Source: Lachnospiraceae bacterium
GTDB lineage: Bacteria > Bacillota > Clostridia > Lachnospirales > Lachnospiraceae
Assembly: GCA_029227035.1 (NCBI GenBank)
Contig: JAQXZD010000120.1
Span: 39,295 to 103,294 of the forward strand
Direction of reading: 5' to 3'
DNA: 64,000 bases
A model generated the notes under the pieces. It was not told where the DNA came from, searched no databases, and saw only the letters and a list, made by a program, of their open reading frames with translations. Shown here one piece after another: positions 36,469-45,039 of the stretch; within the stretch, counting starts at the first letter, position 1; each line of letters begins with the position of its first letter. Both the position numbers and the translations under genes were made by a program.

Positions 36469-36629
36469 GTGATAATCCTCCTAAATGTATGTACTGTTTT
36501 TTCAAGTTCTTTTTAAAAGTTTTCTGAACTTCTTTACATTAAGTATCATACCGAATCCGGCTCCCGATTACCACCGTCAAAGCGACAAATATTTTCTCCT
36601 GTTCCTGTCAGTTTGACGAAACGGATTTC

Positions 36630-37064
36630 CTACGCTTTTCCTGTACTGCCAAATCCGCCCCTGCTGTCGTTTCCCAGATGCTTCACCTGCTCGAAGGAAA
36701 TCTCCGGCTGGTTCTTCATAATCCGAAACTGTGCAATGCGGTCGTTTACATGAATCACCGTATCCCTCGTGGCATACACCGGCATCCTCCACATATCGTC
36801 ATCCCCACAGTAGGAGCCATCCACAACTCCCATGCTGTTGGTCTGCAGAATGCCCCAGGTCTTAAAAGTGGAACTTCTCGGCACCAGATGCGCCTCGTAT
36901 CCCTTCGGGAGCTCCATCGCCACGCCCAGAGGGATCAGCGCAAACTCTCCTGCGTGAAGACTGACTTCCTCAGAAGCGCGCATATCAATCCAGTCCGATT
37001 TTCCTTCTATATAATCCAGTTTTTCTATCTGATCCGTAAAATATTTGATTCGTATCTTTTCCAT
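36630..37064 (-). CDS. dut: dUTP diphosphatase
   Basis: Hydrolyses dUTP to dUMP, keeping uracil out of DNA. It is a trimeric dUTPase of 144 residues from the ATG at 37064, which overlaps the gpsA stop in TAATG and has GGGGAG 7 bp upstream; the track start is 15 bp too early. Motif 1 is WIDMRASE, an altered form of the usual DLR/DL signature. The others are motif 2 PRSSTFKTWGI, motif 3 NSMGVVDGSYCGDDD, motif 4 DRIAQFRI and motif 5 RGGFGSTGKA. No close terminator is obvious in the 161-bp gap to msmK, where I see only the ATPase leader with its TAGGAGGA site. Confidence 0.9.
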   Translation of the reverse strand: MEKIRIKYFTDQIEKLDYIEGKSDWIDMRASEEVSLHAGEFALIPLGVAMELPKGYEAHLVPRSSTFKTWGILQTNSMGVVDGSYCGDDDMWRMPVYATRDTVIHVNDRIAQFRIMKNQPEISFEQVKHLGNDSRGGFGSTGKA

Positions 37065-38080
37065 TATCTGTCTCCCCATTCCAGGCTGGAATGTTCTGCC
37101 TTTTTCTCTCTGAGCATCAGATCTCTCACCGCATCCTTTGCCGGCTTATCGTCAAAGAGCACCGCATTCACCTCTTCAATAATCGGAAGCTCCACCTGAT
37201 ATTTCTTCGCCAGCGCCAGTGCTGCCTTTGCGGAGTAAATGCCCTCCACAACCATCTTCACTTCCTCCGTAGCCTGCTGCATGGTGTAACCCTGTCCAAT
37301 CAACATGCCCGCCTTCCGGTTTCGGCTGTGTTTGCTCTCGCAGGTGACAATCAGATCGCCGATTCCCGTCAATCCGTACAAAGTCTCAAAATGCGCGCCC
37401 ATTGCCACCGCAAGTCCGGTAATCTCCGTAATGCCTCTGGTAATCAGAGCCGCCTTCGTATTGTCTCCGTAACCCAGTCCGTCCGCCATGCCCGCTGCCA
37501 GTGCAATCACGTTCTTAAGGGAACCGCCAAGCTCCATGCCAAGCATATCCGGGCTGGTATAGACGCGGAACACATCATTCATAAACAAATCCTGTATTTT
37601 CTTTGCCGTGGCCTCCGTCCTTGCTCCCGCCACAACCGTGGTCGGCAGTCCGATTCCCACTTCCTCCGCATGGGAAGGTCCGCACATGACGGCAACGTCC
37701 GCCTGCGGAATCTCCTCCTCCACCACGTCTGAAATGGTCATAAAAGTATCATCCTCAATGCCTTTTGCCACACAGACAATAATCTGCTTCTCCGATACCA
37801 GAGGCGCCATGGATTTTGCCGTGCTTCTGGTATACACAGAAGGTACCGCAAGAATCAGAACTTCCTTATCCCTGACTGCATCCGCAAGGCTTGTGGTAAA
37901 ACACATGTCATCCGGAAGCCTGACTCCCGGAAGCTTATCCACATGCTCATGCTTCTCCTGAAGCATCCTGATTTCCTCTTCCATAATCGACCATACGGTG
38001 GTCTCATGTCCGTTTGTATGCAGAAGCTTCGCCAGTGCAATGCCCCAGCTTCCCGCACCGATTACCGCTACTTTTGCCAT
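37064..38080 (-). CDS. gpsA: Glycerol-3-phosphate dehydrogenase [NAD(P)+]
   Basis: Reduces dihydroxyacetone phosphate to sn-glycerol-3-phosphate for phospholipids. It has 338 residues. The N-terminal Rossmann loop is VIGAGSWGIALAKLL, the substrate block ELGGSLKNVIALAAGMADGLGYGDNTKAA holds the catalytic Lys, and GLTGIGDLIVTC is a further signature. It follows plsY with a 1-bp gap and shares a TAATG with dut. The plsY-gpsA pair gives consecutive steps of lipid assembly. Confidence 0.96.
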   Translation of the reverse strand: MAKVAVIGAGSWGIALAKLLHTNGHETTVWSIMEEEIRMLQEKHEHVDKLPGVRLPDDMCFTTSLADAVRDKEVLILAVPSVYTRSTAKSMAPLVSEKQIIVCVAKGIEDDTFMTISDVVEEEIPQADVAVMCGPSHAEEVGIGLPTTVVAGARTEATAKKIQDLFMNDVFRVYTSPDMLGMELGGSLKNVIALAAGMADGLGYGDNTKAALITRGITEITGLAVAMGAHFETLYGLTGIGDLIVTCESKHSRNRKAGMLIGQGYTMQQATEEVKMVVEGIYSAKAALALAKKYQVELPIIEEVNAVLFDDKPAKDAVRDLMLREKKAEHSSLEWGDR

Positions 38081-38081
38081 C

Positions 38082-38729
38082 TCAATTTCCCTTCTTCATT
38101 CCAAATTTATTTTCCGTACCGTTCAACAGCCGCTTGATATTTTCCTTATGCCGCCACAACGCCATTGCCGTAAAACAGGCACTCACTATGTAAAATTCAA
38201 TCCGGTATGCACCGTCCAGATGCAGATATCCCATCTCGCCAAACACAATCACCTGAATCAGGAAACTGACAACAACAAGAATAGAGCCTAGCGAAACATA
38301 TCTGGTGATTCCCACCGCAAGCACGAACAGTAAAGCTACCACAGGCACCGCATACGGAGTGACCGCCACAATCACACCTGCCGTGCACGCGATTCCCTTT
38401 CCGCCTTTAAAGTTCAGATAGCACGGAAAATTATGTCCAAGCACTGCGCCAAAGCCCGCATACATCTCCAGAATCTTAACCGCATCTCCGTATTTATCCG
38501 TAAACAAAAGCTTGATAAACAGCACCGCCAGCATGGCTTTCAGGAAATCGCCCAAAAACGTAATCAGTCCCGCTTTCCATCCAAGCACGCGAAGGGAATT
38601 CGTCGTTCCGGCATTGCCGCTTCCTTCCGTGCGGATATCAATTCCCTTGCTCTTTCCATACAGATACCCCGTCTGAAACAGTCCGAAGGCATATCCTGCC
38701 AGCAGTGAAATAATTCTTGCAACTATCAT
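38082..38729 (-). CDS. plsY: Glycerol-3-phosphate acyltransferase PlsY
   Basis: Membrane acyltransferase using acyl-phosphate (made by PlsX, encoded at the right end of the window) to acylate glycerol-3-phosphate. It has 215 residues and five or more helices, with GSGNAGTTNSLRVLG, NFPCYLNFKGGKGIAC and the third motif region intact. It lies 3 bp after der and 1 bp before gpsA. Confidence 0.96.
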   Translation of the reverse strand: MIVARIISLLAGYAFGLFQTGYLYGKSKGIDIRTEGSGNAGTTNSLRVLGWKAGLITFLGDFLKAMLAVLFIKLLFTDKYGDAVKILEMYAGFGAVLGHNFPCYLNFKGGKGIACTAGVIVAVTPYAVPVVALLFVLAVGITRYVSLGSILVVVSFLIQVIVFGEMGYLHLDGAYRIEFYIVSACFTAMALWRHKENIKRLLNGTENKFGMKKGN

Positions 38730-38732
38730 CGT

Positions 38733-40055
38733 TTAATCTTCCTTTCGGTTTCTTATGATAAATTTCAGAGCCGTTCCCCGGAATCCGAACGTATCCCGGA
38801 TACGGTTCTCCAGATATCTTGTATAAGAAAAATGCATCAGGTTTTTGTCATTTACGAACACCACAAAAGTCGGTGGCTTGACCGCCACCTGCGTAACATA
38901 ATAAATCTTAAGCCGCTTGCCCTTATCTGACGGCGGCTGCTGCATTGCAACTGCCTCCGCAACAATTTCATTGAGCACACCGGTTGCCACACGCATGCTG
39001 TTGTTCTCGATAACAAGATCAATCAGACTGTAAATCTTATTCAGACGCTGCCCGGACTTTGCGGAAATAAACAGAATCTCCGCATAAGACATAAAACTCA
39101 ATACCTGACGGATTCTCTCCGTGTGCTTCTTCACGGTGGAATTGTCCTTCTCAATGGCATCCCACTTATTGACCGCAATGATGATTCCCTTGCCGCGGTC
39201 GTGGGCAATACCCGCAATCTTTGCATCCTGCTCCGTAACACCCTCCGTCGCGTCAATCACGATAATCACAACATCCGCGCGCTCCACTGCAGACACCGCA
39301 CGGATAATGCTGTATCTCTCTATCTCTTCCTTGACCTTGCTCTTTCTGCGCAGTCCCGCCGTATCAATGAAAATGTAATCTTTTCCGTTATAATTGACAT
39401 TTGTGTCTATGGCATCCCTTGTGGTTCCCGCAATATCTGATACAATTGCGCGCTCCTCATTTGCCAGCCGGTTAATCAGGGAAGATTTTCCCACGTTCGG
39501 CTTTCCGATAATTGCCACTCTCGGGCGCTCATCCGTCTGCTCCTCTGCCTCTTCCTTCGGGAAATACTTCACCACCTCATCCAGCATATCGCCAATTCCC
39601 AGCATGGATGAAGCGGAAACCGGATACGGTTCCCCGATTCCGAGATTATAGAATTCATAGACATCCGGCATAAACTTCTCAAAGCTGTCCACTTTATTTA
39701 CCACCAAAACGACCGGCTTTTTGGAGCGGCGCAGCATATCCGCGACCTTTGCATCCGCATCCTGAAGTCCCTGGCGCACATCCGTGATAAACATAATCAC
39801 ATCCGCCGTCTCTATGGCGATCTCTGCCTGCTCCCGCATCTGTGACAAAATAATATCGCCGCTGTCCGGCTCAATTCCTCCCGTGTCAATCAGCGTAAAC
39901 TGGTAATTCAGCCATGACACATCCGCATATATCCGATCTCTGGTCACCCCCGGCGTATCCTTCACAATGGATATCCGCTCTCCTGCCAGAGTATTAAAAA
40001 GCGTTGACTTTCCCACATTTGGGCGTCCAACAATCGCTACAACCGGTCTTCCCAT
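38733..40055 (-). CDS. der: Ribosome biogenesis GTPase Der (EngA)
   Basis: A 440-residue double GTPase for 50S maturation. The first G domain has [16 protein letters not shown] and NKVD. The second (from about 177) has [16 protein letters not shown] and NKWD. A C-terminal KH-like domain follows ([32 protein letters not shown]). It is first of the der-plsY-gpsA-dut operon, whose members are 3 bp apart or less. Confidence 0.97.
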   Translation of the reverse strand: MGRPVVAIVGRPNVGKSTLFNTLAGERISIVKDTPGVTRDRIYADVSWLNYQFTLIDTGGIEPDSGDIILSQMREQAEIAIETADVIMFITDVRQGLQDADAKVADMLRRSKKPVVLVVNKVDSFEKFMPDVYEFYNLGIGEPYPVSASSMLGIGDMLDEVVKYFPKEEAEEQTDERPRVAIIGKPNVGKSSLINRLANEERAIVSDIAGTTRDAIDTNVNYNGKDYIFIDTAGLRRKSKVKEEIERYSIIRAVSAVERADVVIIVIDATEGVTEQDAKIAGIAHDRGKGIIIAVNKWDAIEKDNSTVKKHTERIRQVLSFMSYAEILFISAKSGQRLNKIYSLIDLVIENNSMRVATGVLNEIVAEAVAMQQPPSDKGKRLKIYYVTQVAVKPPTFVVFVNDKNLMHFSYTRYLENRIRDTFGFRGTALKFIIRNRKED

Positions 40056-40090
40056 TTCTTACCTCTCTTTGTAATGTATGTTTTCGTTTT

Positions 40091-40130
40091 TATTTAATTA
40101 GGAAATTCAGCAGAATTTCCTGATTAAATA
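40091..40130. repeat. 40-bp inverted repeat upstream of der
   Basis: TATTTAATTAGGAAATTC and GAATTTCCTGATTAAATA form an 18-bp stem with one mismatch around AGCA. No U tract follows on either strand, so it does not look like a plain terminator. It lies between the permease terminator and der. Confidence 0.7.
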
Positions 40131-40136
40131 AAAAAT

Positions 40137-40164
40137 AAGCAGGTTAGGTTTCCCCACCCTGCTT
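40137..40164 (-). terminator. Terminator of the GntR-ABC operon
   Basis: On the minus strand AAGCAGG and CCTGCTT pair, followed by ATTTTTTATTT, about 50 bp after the permease stop. Confidence 0.7.
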
Positions 40165-40212
40165 GATTTTACAATAACCACACCTGCTTGTAAAGTCCTG
40201 CCCCGTCAAATT

Positions 40213-42123
40213 CTAATAATTTTCCCCCATATGTACATAGCGCAGTTCTTTTTCCGACTGAATCATCCCGGACTCAATAAGCGTCTGTATAATATTGGCA
40301 CAGTCCTCCCCGAAATAGACATAGGAATAACCGTCCTTCACGGTATTGATTCCGTTAGTTCCCGCCACCTCATCCTCGGCATTGATTCCGTCCACTCTCT
40401 GGTACGCATTCTGCCACTTGCTGATTTTGTGGCGGTAATACAGATACAGGCCGGCTGTCTTATATTTTTTCATGCTTGTTCCGTCGGCATCCACGAATTT
40501 ATTCAGATTATATTTCTGCAGAGTTCCCTCCCGGACGTCCTGAATCACTGCATGAAAAAGCTGCATTGCCGCATCTCCGTCTCCGTCACGGGTGACATAG
40601 CTCTGATTCTTGCCGTAATATTCCAACTGGGTATCTGTTCCCTCGGTAATCTCCGAATAATCATAGCCCACCACATAGCGCATGAAATTATCCGGCTCGG
40701 ACTCATATCCGTATATCTGCTCCGCAATTTTTGCACTGCTTTCCGTCCCGATCGGAAGCATATAGTTTCTGCAGATTTTCTCTCCGTTTTTCAGGCGATA
40801 GGTGACGCTGATGTACGCATTGTCATTTTGCTGCCTGCATTCGGACAAAAACGCATCCTTTTTGGAGAGAATGGATTTCTGCATCCGAACCACTTCGCTC
40901 ACATCCGCTCCGGTGAATTCCACCGGATAATTGTACTGGATATATGCCTCCGCAATCTGCTCCTCCTTCGGTATATAGTTTTCCAGATAAACCGAAAAAC
41001 CGTGTACCGCTCCACAGACTGCACCCGCAAAAACAATAAACACGCCGCATTCCTTCCATCTTCTGCCGTTTTTAAAGATTGCAAAAGATTTCTGCACAAA
41101 CATTTCCGCGATAAAAAATCCTACCACGCCAAACAGAATGACCAGCGCGAAAAACAGCCAGCTCTTTACTTCCCTGCAGGTCTGGTTCATGATTTCGCCG
41201 ATAAACAATCCTGCGGTAAAGCCAAAACAGATTCCCACGCCCCAGCGGAACACCGGCTTTAACCAGCCAAACGAAAGCAGATCCCCTGTTCTCTCAATCC
41301 GTCTCTTTTTATAGCAATAAGCGGCAAGCAGATAGATGAACACCGCCACTGCCGCATAGCCTGCCACAGCCATTCCGCCGCTGTATCTCAGGCCGGTGAT
41401 CACCTCATCCCCTTTGCTGTTGTAGGTGATACTCCCCTGTATTTCCACATTCCGGATCAGATAATCAAGCGGGGAAAAAATACGAAACATCTCTCCGTCC
41501 GGAGACGTAAAATAATCAATTCCGTATCCCAGAAAAGAAAGCACATACCGCATTCCGATTACAAAACCCACGACCAGATAATTCATCACCATAAAATACA
41601 CCGGAAGCGCAAACAGCACCCCTGTCAGCATGGCGCACAGGCTCACCAGTGAAAACAAAAAGAACGCAATCGCCATCACACTGACCAGCCAGCACAGCAG
41701 ATACTGCACCGCCGTAATCCCGGTTGCAAGGCACAGGATAACCGCCGTAAAAAATACGATAATCTGCGGAACCAGCATAAAGCTTAACCCGCTCACCACA
41801 TTTGTCACAAACAGTTCCATTCTCGTAACCGGAAGCGCGTGAATCATATTGGCGCTTCTGGAAGTAAACAGATAATTAAACACCGCCATCCCGGTAACTG
41901 CCGCAACCACGGCGATTGCGATAATGTCCGGCTGCATATGCAGGCTGTCTCCCAGCCCCATCAGTCTGATGTTCGTCGTGTCCATCCTGCCCTGCAGGAA
42001 ATACCAGAGCCTGCCCGGAACCTTTATCAGTCCGTACAGAAGGTAACTCACCCAGATTGGCCAGTACAGGACCACATTTTTGCGGAAGACCGCTTTATTA
42101 AAAAAGGATGTCTTTGACTTCAT
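40213..42123 (-). CDS. ABC transporter permease (clostridial DUF6449-like)
   Basis: A 636-residue membrane protein. Six hydrophobic segments lie in the first 270 residues (VSYLLYGLIKVPGRLWYF, IIAIAVVAAVTGMAVFNYLF and on). Two or three more lie near 300-390. A soluble C-terminal part of about 250 residues rich in Tyr and charged residues follows. The arrangement resembles ABC-2 permeases joined to a C-terminal domain that I associate, with low certainty, with DUF6449. It overlaps the upstream ATPase gene by 26 bp. Together with GntR and the ATPase it forms a YtrABC-like efflux or stress module; the substrate is unknown. Confidence 0.82.
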   Translation of the reverse strand: MKSKTSFFNKAVFRKNVVLYWPIWVSYLLYGLIKVPGRLWYFLQGRMDTTNIRLMGLGDSLHMQPDIIAIAVVAAVTGMAVFNYLFTSRSANMIHALPVTRMELFVTNVVSGLSFMLVPQIIVFFTAVILCLATGITAVQYLLCWLVSVMAIAFFLFSLVSLCAMLTGVLFALPVYFMVMNYLVVGFVIGMRYVLSFLGYGIDYFTSPDGEMFRIFSPLDYLIRNVEIQGSITYNSKGDEVITGLRYSGGMAVAGYAAVAVFIYLLAAYCYKKRRIERTGDLLSFGWLKPVFRWGVGICFGFTAGLFIGEIMNQTCREVKSWLFFALVILFGVVGFFIAEMFVQKSFAIFKNGRRWKECGVFIVFAGAVCGAVHGFSVYLENYIPKEEQIAEAYIQYNYPVEFTGADVSEVVRMQKSILSKKDAFLSECRQQNDNAYISVTYRLKNGEKICRNYMLPIGTESSAKIAEQIYGYESEPDNFMRYVVGYDYSEITEGTDTQLEYYGKNQSYVTRDGDGDAAMQLFHAVIQDVREGTLQKYNLNKFVDADGTSMKKYKTAGLYLYYRHKISKWQNAYQRVDGINAEDEVAGTNGINTVKDGYSYVYFGEDCANIIQTLIESGMIQSEKELRYVHMGENY

Positions 42124-43003
42124 AGCCTAAGCCTCCCATCTCATATATAAAAATTTCCTCCAGTGTAAGCGGAAGGATATCCACAATTGCCTGATGCTCT
42201 CCCTCCGTGGAGATGGCGGAAGCCACCTCTTTCGGATTACCCTTGACAATCAGGGTATAGACACGTCCGATATTGGACATGTGCAGGATTTCAAATTCCT
42301 TTGACAGCTTCGGCATGCCGGACTGACAGGCAACCTGAATCTTGCTGATGTTCCCCTGAAGCTCCGCAAGGGAACGCTCAATCATAATCTTCCCGTGGTT
42401 CATGACACCCACATGGTCGCACACATCCTCCAGCTCCCGCAGATTATGGGAAGACACCAGAACCGTTATTTTCTTTTCCGCAACCTCGGACATTAAAATA
42501 CTCCAGACCTGACGTCGCATCACCGGATCCAGCCCGTCCAGCGGCTCATCCAGAATCAGAAGCTTCGGACGGCAGCAGATTGCCAGCCAGAAAGCCACCT
42601 GCTTCTGCATGCCCTTCGACAGGCTGCGGATATTGCGTTTCACATCAATATTCGAAAAGAACTCCTGCATATGATAAAACAGCTTCTCGTCAAAGGACGC
42701 ATAAATTCTCTTGTAATACCGCATCATCTCCAGCGTATCCGCCTGCAGAAAATAAAACAGATCATCCGGTATATAGGCAATCTCGCCCTTCACTTTTCTG
42801 TTTTCATAGATAGGTTCTTTGTCTATGTATACCTCACCCTTATCCTGCCGGTATACCCCGGTCAGGTGCCGGATCAATGTGGATTTTCCGGCTCCGTTCG
42901 GACCCACCAGCCCGTAGATATCCCCATCTCCCACATTCATATTTACACCGTCAAGTGCCCGGAAACCATCGAATTCCTTTACCAGATTATTAACCTCTAT
43001 CAA
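42098..43003 (-). CDS. ABC transporter ATP-binding protein (YtrB-like)
   Basis: 301 residues. Walker A GPNGAGKSTLIRHL, signature SLSKGMQKQVAFWLA, Walker B LLILDEPLDGLD and H-loop VSSHN are all intact, so it is an active ATPase. The C-terminal 80 residues match the extension seen in exporter-type ATPases. It overlaps both the GntR gene (14 bp) and the permease gene (26 bp), so all three are translated together. Confidence 0.92.
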   Translation of the reverse strand: MIEVNNLVKEFDGFRALDGVNMNVGDGDIYGLVGPNGAGKSTLIRHLTGVYRQDKGEVYIDKEPIYENRKVKGEIAYIPDDLFYFLQADTLEMMRYYKRIYASFDEKLFYHMQEFFSNIDVKRNIRSLSKGMQKQVAFWLAICCRPKLLILDEPLDGLDPVMRRQVWSILMSEVAEKKITVLVSSHNLRELEDVCDHVGVMNHGKIMIERSLAELQGNISKIQVACQSGMPKLSKEFEILHMSNIGRVYTLIVKGNPKEVASAISTEGEHQAIVDILPLTLEEIFIYEMGGLGYEVKDILF

Positions 43004-43370
43004 ACTCTTTTTCTCCTTCTGCCAGTCTCTTCACCCGCTGCACCAGTTCCTCGGTTCCCACGGACATCCGGACAAGCTCTTTCACAGCCTCGTCAAAAGT
43101 TCGGAACATCTCGCCGCACGGTTTCTCTTCCTCCACGGCCGCAACCGTAAAGCAGCCTTCCCGCCCGCTTTGTCTGATATATCCCTCCTTCTCCAACTCC
43201 CGATAAGCCAGAGTGACAGCATAGGGATTCACTGCAAGTCTCGCAGACAGTTCCCGCACGGAGGGCATCTCTTCCCCCTCGCAGACGGCATGTGAAATTA
43301 TCATTTTACGTATTCCCTCTTTTACCTGCTGGTAAAGCGGCCTTGCGTCTCTGTATTCCGGCTGTATCAA
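42990..43370 (-). CDS. GntR family regulator (YtrA subfamily)
   Basis: A short 126-residue GntR regulator. The N-terminal winged helix is PLYQQVKEGIRKMI, then VRELSARLAVNPYAVTLAYRELEKEGYI, followed by only a small helical tail, typical of YtrA types that sense through dimerisation. It heads its own ABC operon and is expected to repress it, being induced by envelope-active compounds (family knowledge). A candidate operator lies upstream. Confidence 0.9.
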   Translation of the reverse strand: MIQPEYRDARPLYQQVKEGIRKMIISHAVCEGEEMPSVRELSARLAVNPYAVTLAYRELEKEGYIRQSGREGCFTVAAVEEEKPCGEMFRTFDEAVKELVRMSVGTEELVQRVKRLAEGEKEFDRG

Positions 43371-43398
43371 TGATTTTCCTCCAGGTTATATTCTTTAC

Positions 43399-43417
43399 TA
43401 AACACCACAAAGTGTAA
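43399..43417. promoter_or_regulatory. Candidate GntR operator
   Basis: TAAACACCACAAAGTGTAA contains the inverted halves ACAC and GTGT and lies about 30 bp upstream of the GntR start. The rest of the 126-bp gap (43371-43496) shows no other clear signal. The call rests on symmetry and position only. Confidence 0.3.
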
Positions 43418-43496
43418 CATATCCCGGATTCTTTTCATTTAACAACTATGGAATAATTTCTTAGGATTTTCTTAATCTGAATTATTCAGTAATATT

Positions 43497-44345
43497 TCAT
43501 TCTCTAAGCATCATAAATGCCCCCAGATTTCCCCGCTTCCCATGGCTTGCCCTGTGGGAAAAAAGCAGCGACGGATTGCAGCACGTACAGATATTGGTCA
43601 CCGCCAGATGATCCCTTTGAATTCCCGCCTCCGTCAGGACAATCTCATTGCTCTTCCACAAATCCAGCAGATATTTTCCGTTTCCCTGATCCCTTATAAT
43701 CTCATCCTCATGACCGGAAAATTCCTCTGCAAAGGCAGACATGACATCCTCACTCACCTCATAACATTCCTGACAGATGGACGGTCCCACCGCCGCAAAC
43801 ACATCCCCGGCATTTGTTCCAATCTCCCTGTGCATCGCTTCAAGCGTCACCTGTCCCATCCGGCCAACGGTTCCCCTCCACCCGGAGTGACTGAGACCGA
43901 TGGCACGGTGCACCGGATCCACAAAAAAGAGCGGCACACAATCCGCATAAAAGGTTGCAAGAATCACACCCGGCTCATCGGTAATCAATCCATCAATATC
44001 CGTATAAGTGCGCTCTCTTGTCACCCCGCATCCTGCGGATTCCCTTCCGACTCTCAACACATTGGTGGTATGCGTCTGATCCGAGCAGACGATATCCTCT
44101 GCCTTCTTTCCGAAAAACCGGGCAATCCGCTCGTAATTCTTCCGGACATCCGCCTCATCGTCCCCTCTGGTAAAGCTTAAATTCATGCTCTCGTAGATTC
44201 CCTTGCTGACTCCGCCTTCCCTTGTGGTAAAACAGTGCTCCACCATATCCTCCGGGAACAACGGGAAACGAAGAACCGGGACTGCACCGGTTACTAAATC
44301 CAATATTTTTTCTTTTCCCTTAATCTTAAAATCACTGTATTTCAT
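43497..44345 (-). CDS. pgeF: Peptidoglycan editing factor PgeF (YfiH/laccase-domain family)
   Basis: 282 residues from the ATG at 44345, which has GGAG 6 bp upstream and sits 1 bp after the yraN stop; the track start adds 21 residues within yraN. The family blocks are TTREGGVSKGIYESMNLS, DQTHTTNV, the metal-site Cys in YADCVPLFFVDP and the His in GLSHSGWRGTVGRM. PgeF removes wrongly incorporated L-Ser from peptidoglycan precursors; some members oxidise purine nucleosides. It is the last gene of the rbgA-rnhB-ylqGH-yraN cluster. Confidence 0.9.
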   Translation of the reverse strand: MKYSDFKIKGKEKILDLVTGAVPVLRFPLFPEDMVEHCFTTREGGVSKGIYESMNLSFTRGDDEADVRKNYERIARFFGKKAEDIVCSDQTHTTNVLRVGRESAGCGVTRERTYTDIDGLITDEPGVILATFYADCVPLFFVDPVHRAIGLSHSGWRGTVGRMGQVTLEAMHREIGTNAGDVFAAVGPSICQECYEVSEDVMSAFAEEFSGHEDEIIRDQGNGKYLLDLWKSNEIVLTEAGIQRDHLAVTNICTCCNPSLLFSHRASHGKRGNLGAFMMLRE

Positions 44346-44346
44346 C

Positions 44347-44694
44347 TTACGCTCCAAATGCATTGCGAAGCAGGGTAATCTGCTCCCCTTCCACTGCAAC
44401 AACGTCAAAGCGGCATGCCGTATCCAACGGCAGTCCCCGTTTCATCAGATAATAACCTGCCGTCCGGATAATATTCTGCTGCTTATGCCTTGTCACGGCC
44501 TCCAACGGGGAACCGCAGCCGTTTCCGGAGCGGTATTTCACCTCCACAAAACAAAGATATTCTTTCTCCCTTGCAATGATGTCAATCTCTCCGCCTCTGC
44601 TTCTGAAATTGTGTGCAAGAATCTCATATCCCTGTTTCTTCAGATATTCTGCCGCAAGCCTCTCATAATCACTGCCCGTCTGCCGCCTGTTCAT
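44347..44694 (-). CDS. YraN family endonuclease-like protein
   Basis: 115 residues with the restriction-endonuclease-like core of UPF0102: GSDYERLAAEYLKKQGYEIL, then RSRGGEIDIIAREKEYLCFVEVKYR (acidic metal ligands and ExK), then RHKQQNIIRTAGYYL. The biological role is unsettled. Its start overlaps the ylqH stop by 4 bp, and pgeF starts 1 bp after it. Confidence 0.92.
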   Translation of the reverse strand: MNRRQTGSDYERLAAEYLKKQGYEILAHNFRSRGGEIDIIAREKEYLCFVEVKYRSGNGCGSPLEAVTRHKQQNIIRTAGYYLMKRGLPLDTACRFDVVAVEGEQITLLRNAFGA

Positions 44695-45026
44695 GCCTGC
44701 TGTCTCACCTTTGCCTTCAGTCTGTCCATATCATCCACAAAAACCAGAATCTCCGCCACAACCTCATACAGTTCCGGCGGAATCATATCCCCGATCTGAA
44801 GCTTTGCAAGAGTGGATGCCAGTTTGTCATCCTTATAAGTGGGAACATTGTTCTCCTCGGCAGTCTCAATAATCCGCTCTGCAACCTTGCCTTTTCCGGT
44901 TGCAAGAATCTTCGGTGCCGAATCTCCCGGCTCATAGGCAATGGCAACCGCCGTCTTATCCTCCCCCTCTTTTCGCTCTTTATCCAGTTGTATAAATTCG
45001 AAGGGTTTTGCTTTTCTCTCTGCCAT
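44691..45026 (-). CDS. FlhB C-terminal-domain homologue (YlqH-like)
   Basis: 111 residues matching only the cytoplasmic C-terminal domain of the export-gate protein FlhB/EscU: TAVAIAYEPGDSAPKILATG, ERIIETAEENNVPTYKD, LAKLQIGDMIPPELYEVVAEILVFV. The NPTH autocleavage sequence of true FlhB is absent and there are no transmembrane segments. Its neighbour is the FliK-like gene, as in the ylqG-ylqH pair of Bacillus. No flagellar genes are present, so a role in flagellar export is doubtful. Confidence 0.85.
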   Translation of the reverse strand: MAERKAKPFEFIQLDKERKEGEDKTAVAIAYEPGDSAPKILATGKGKVAERIIETAEENNVPTYKDDKLASTLAKLQIGDMIPPELYEVVAEILVFVDDMDRLKAKVRQQA

Positions 45027-45039
45027 ATCCGATTCCCCC

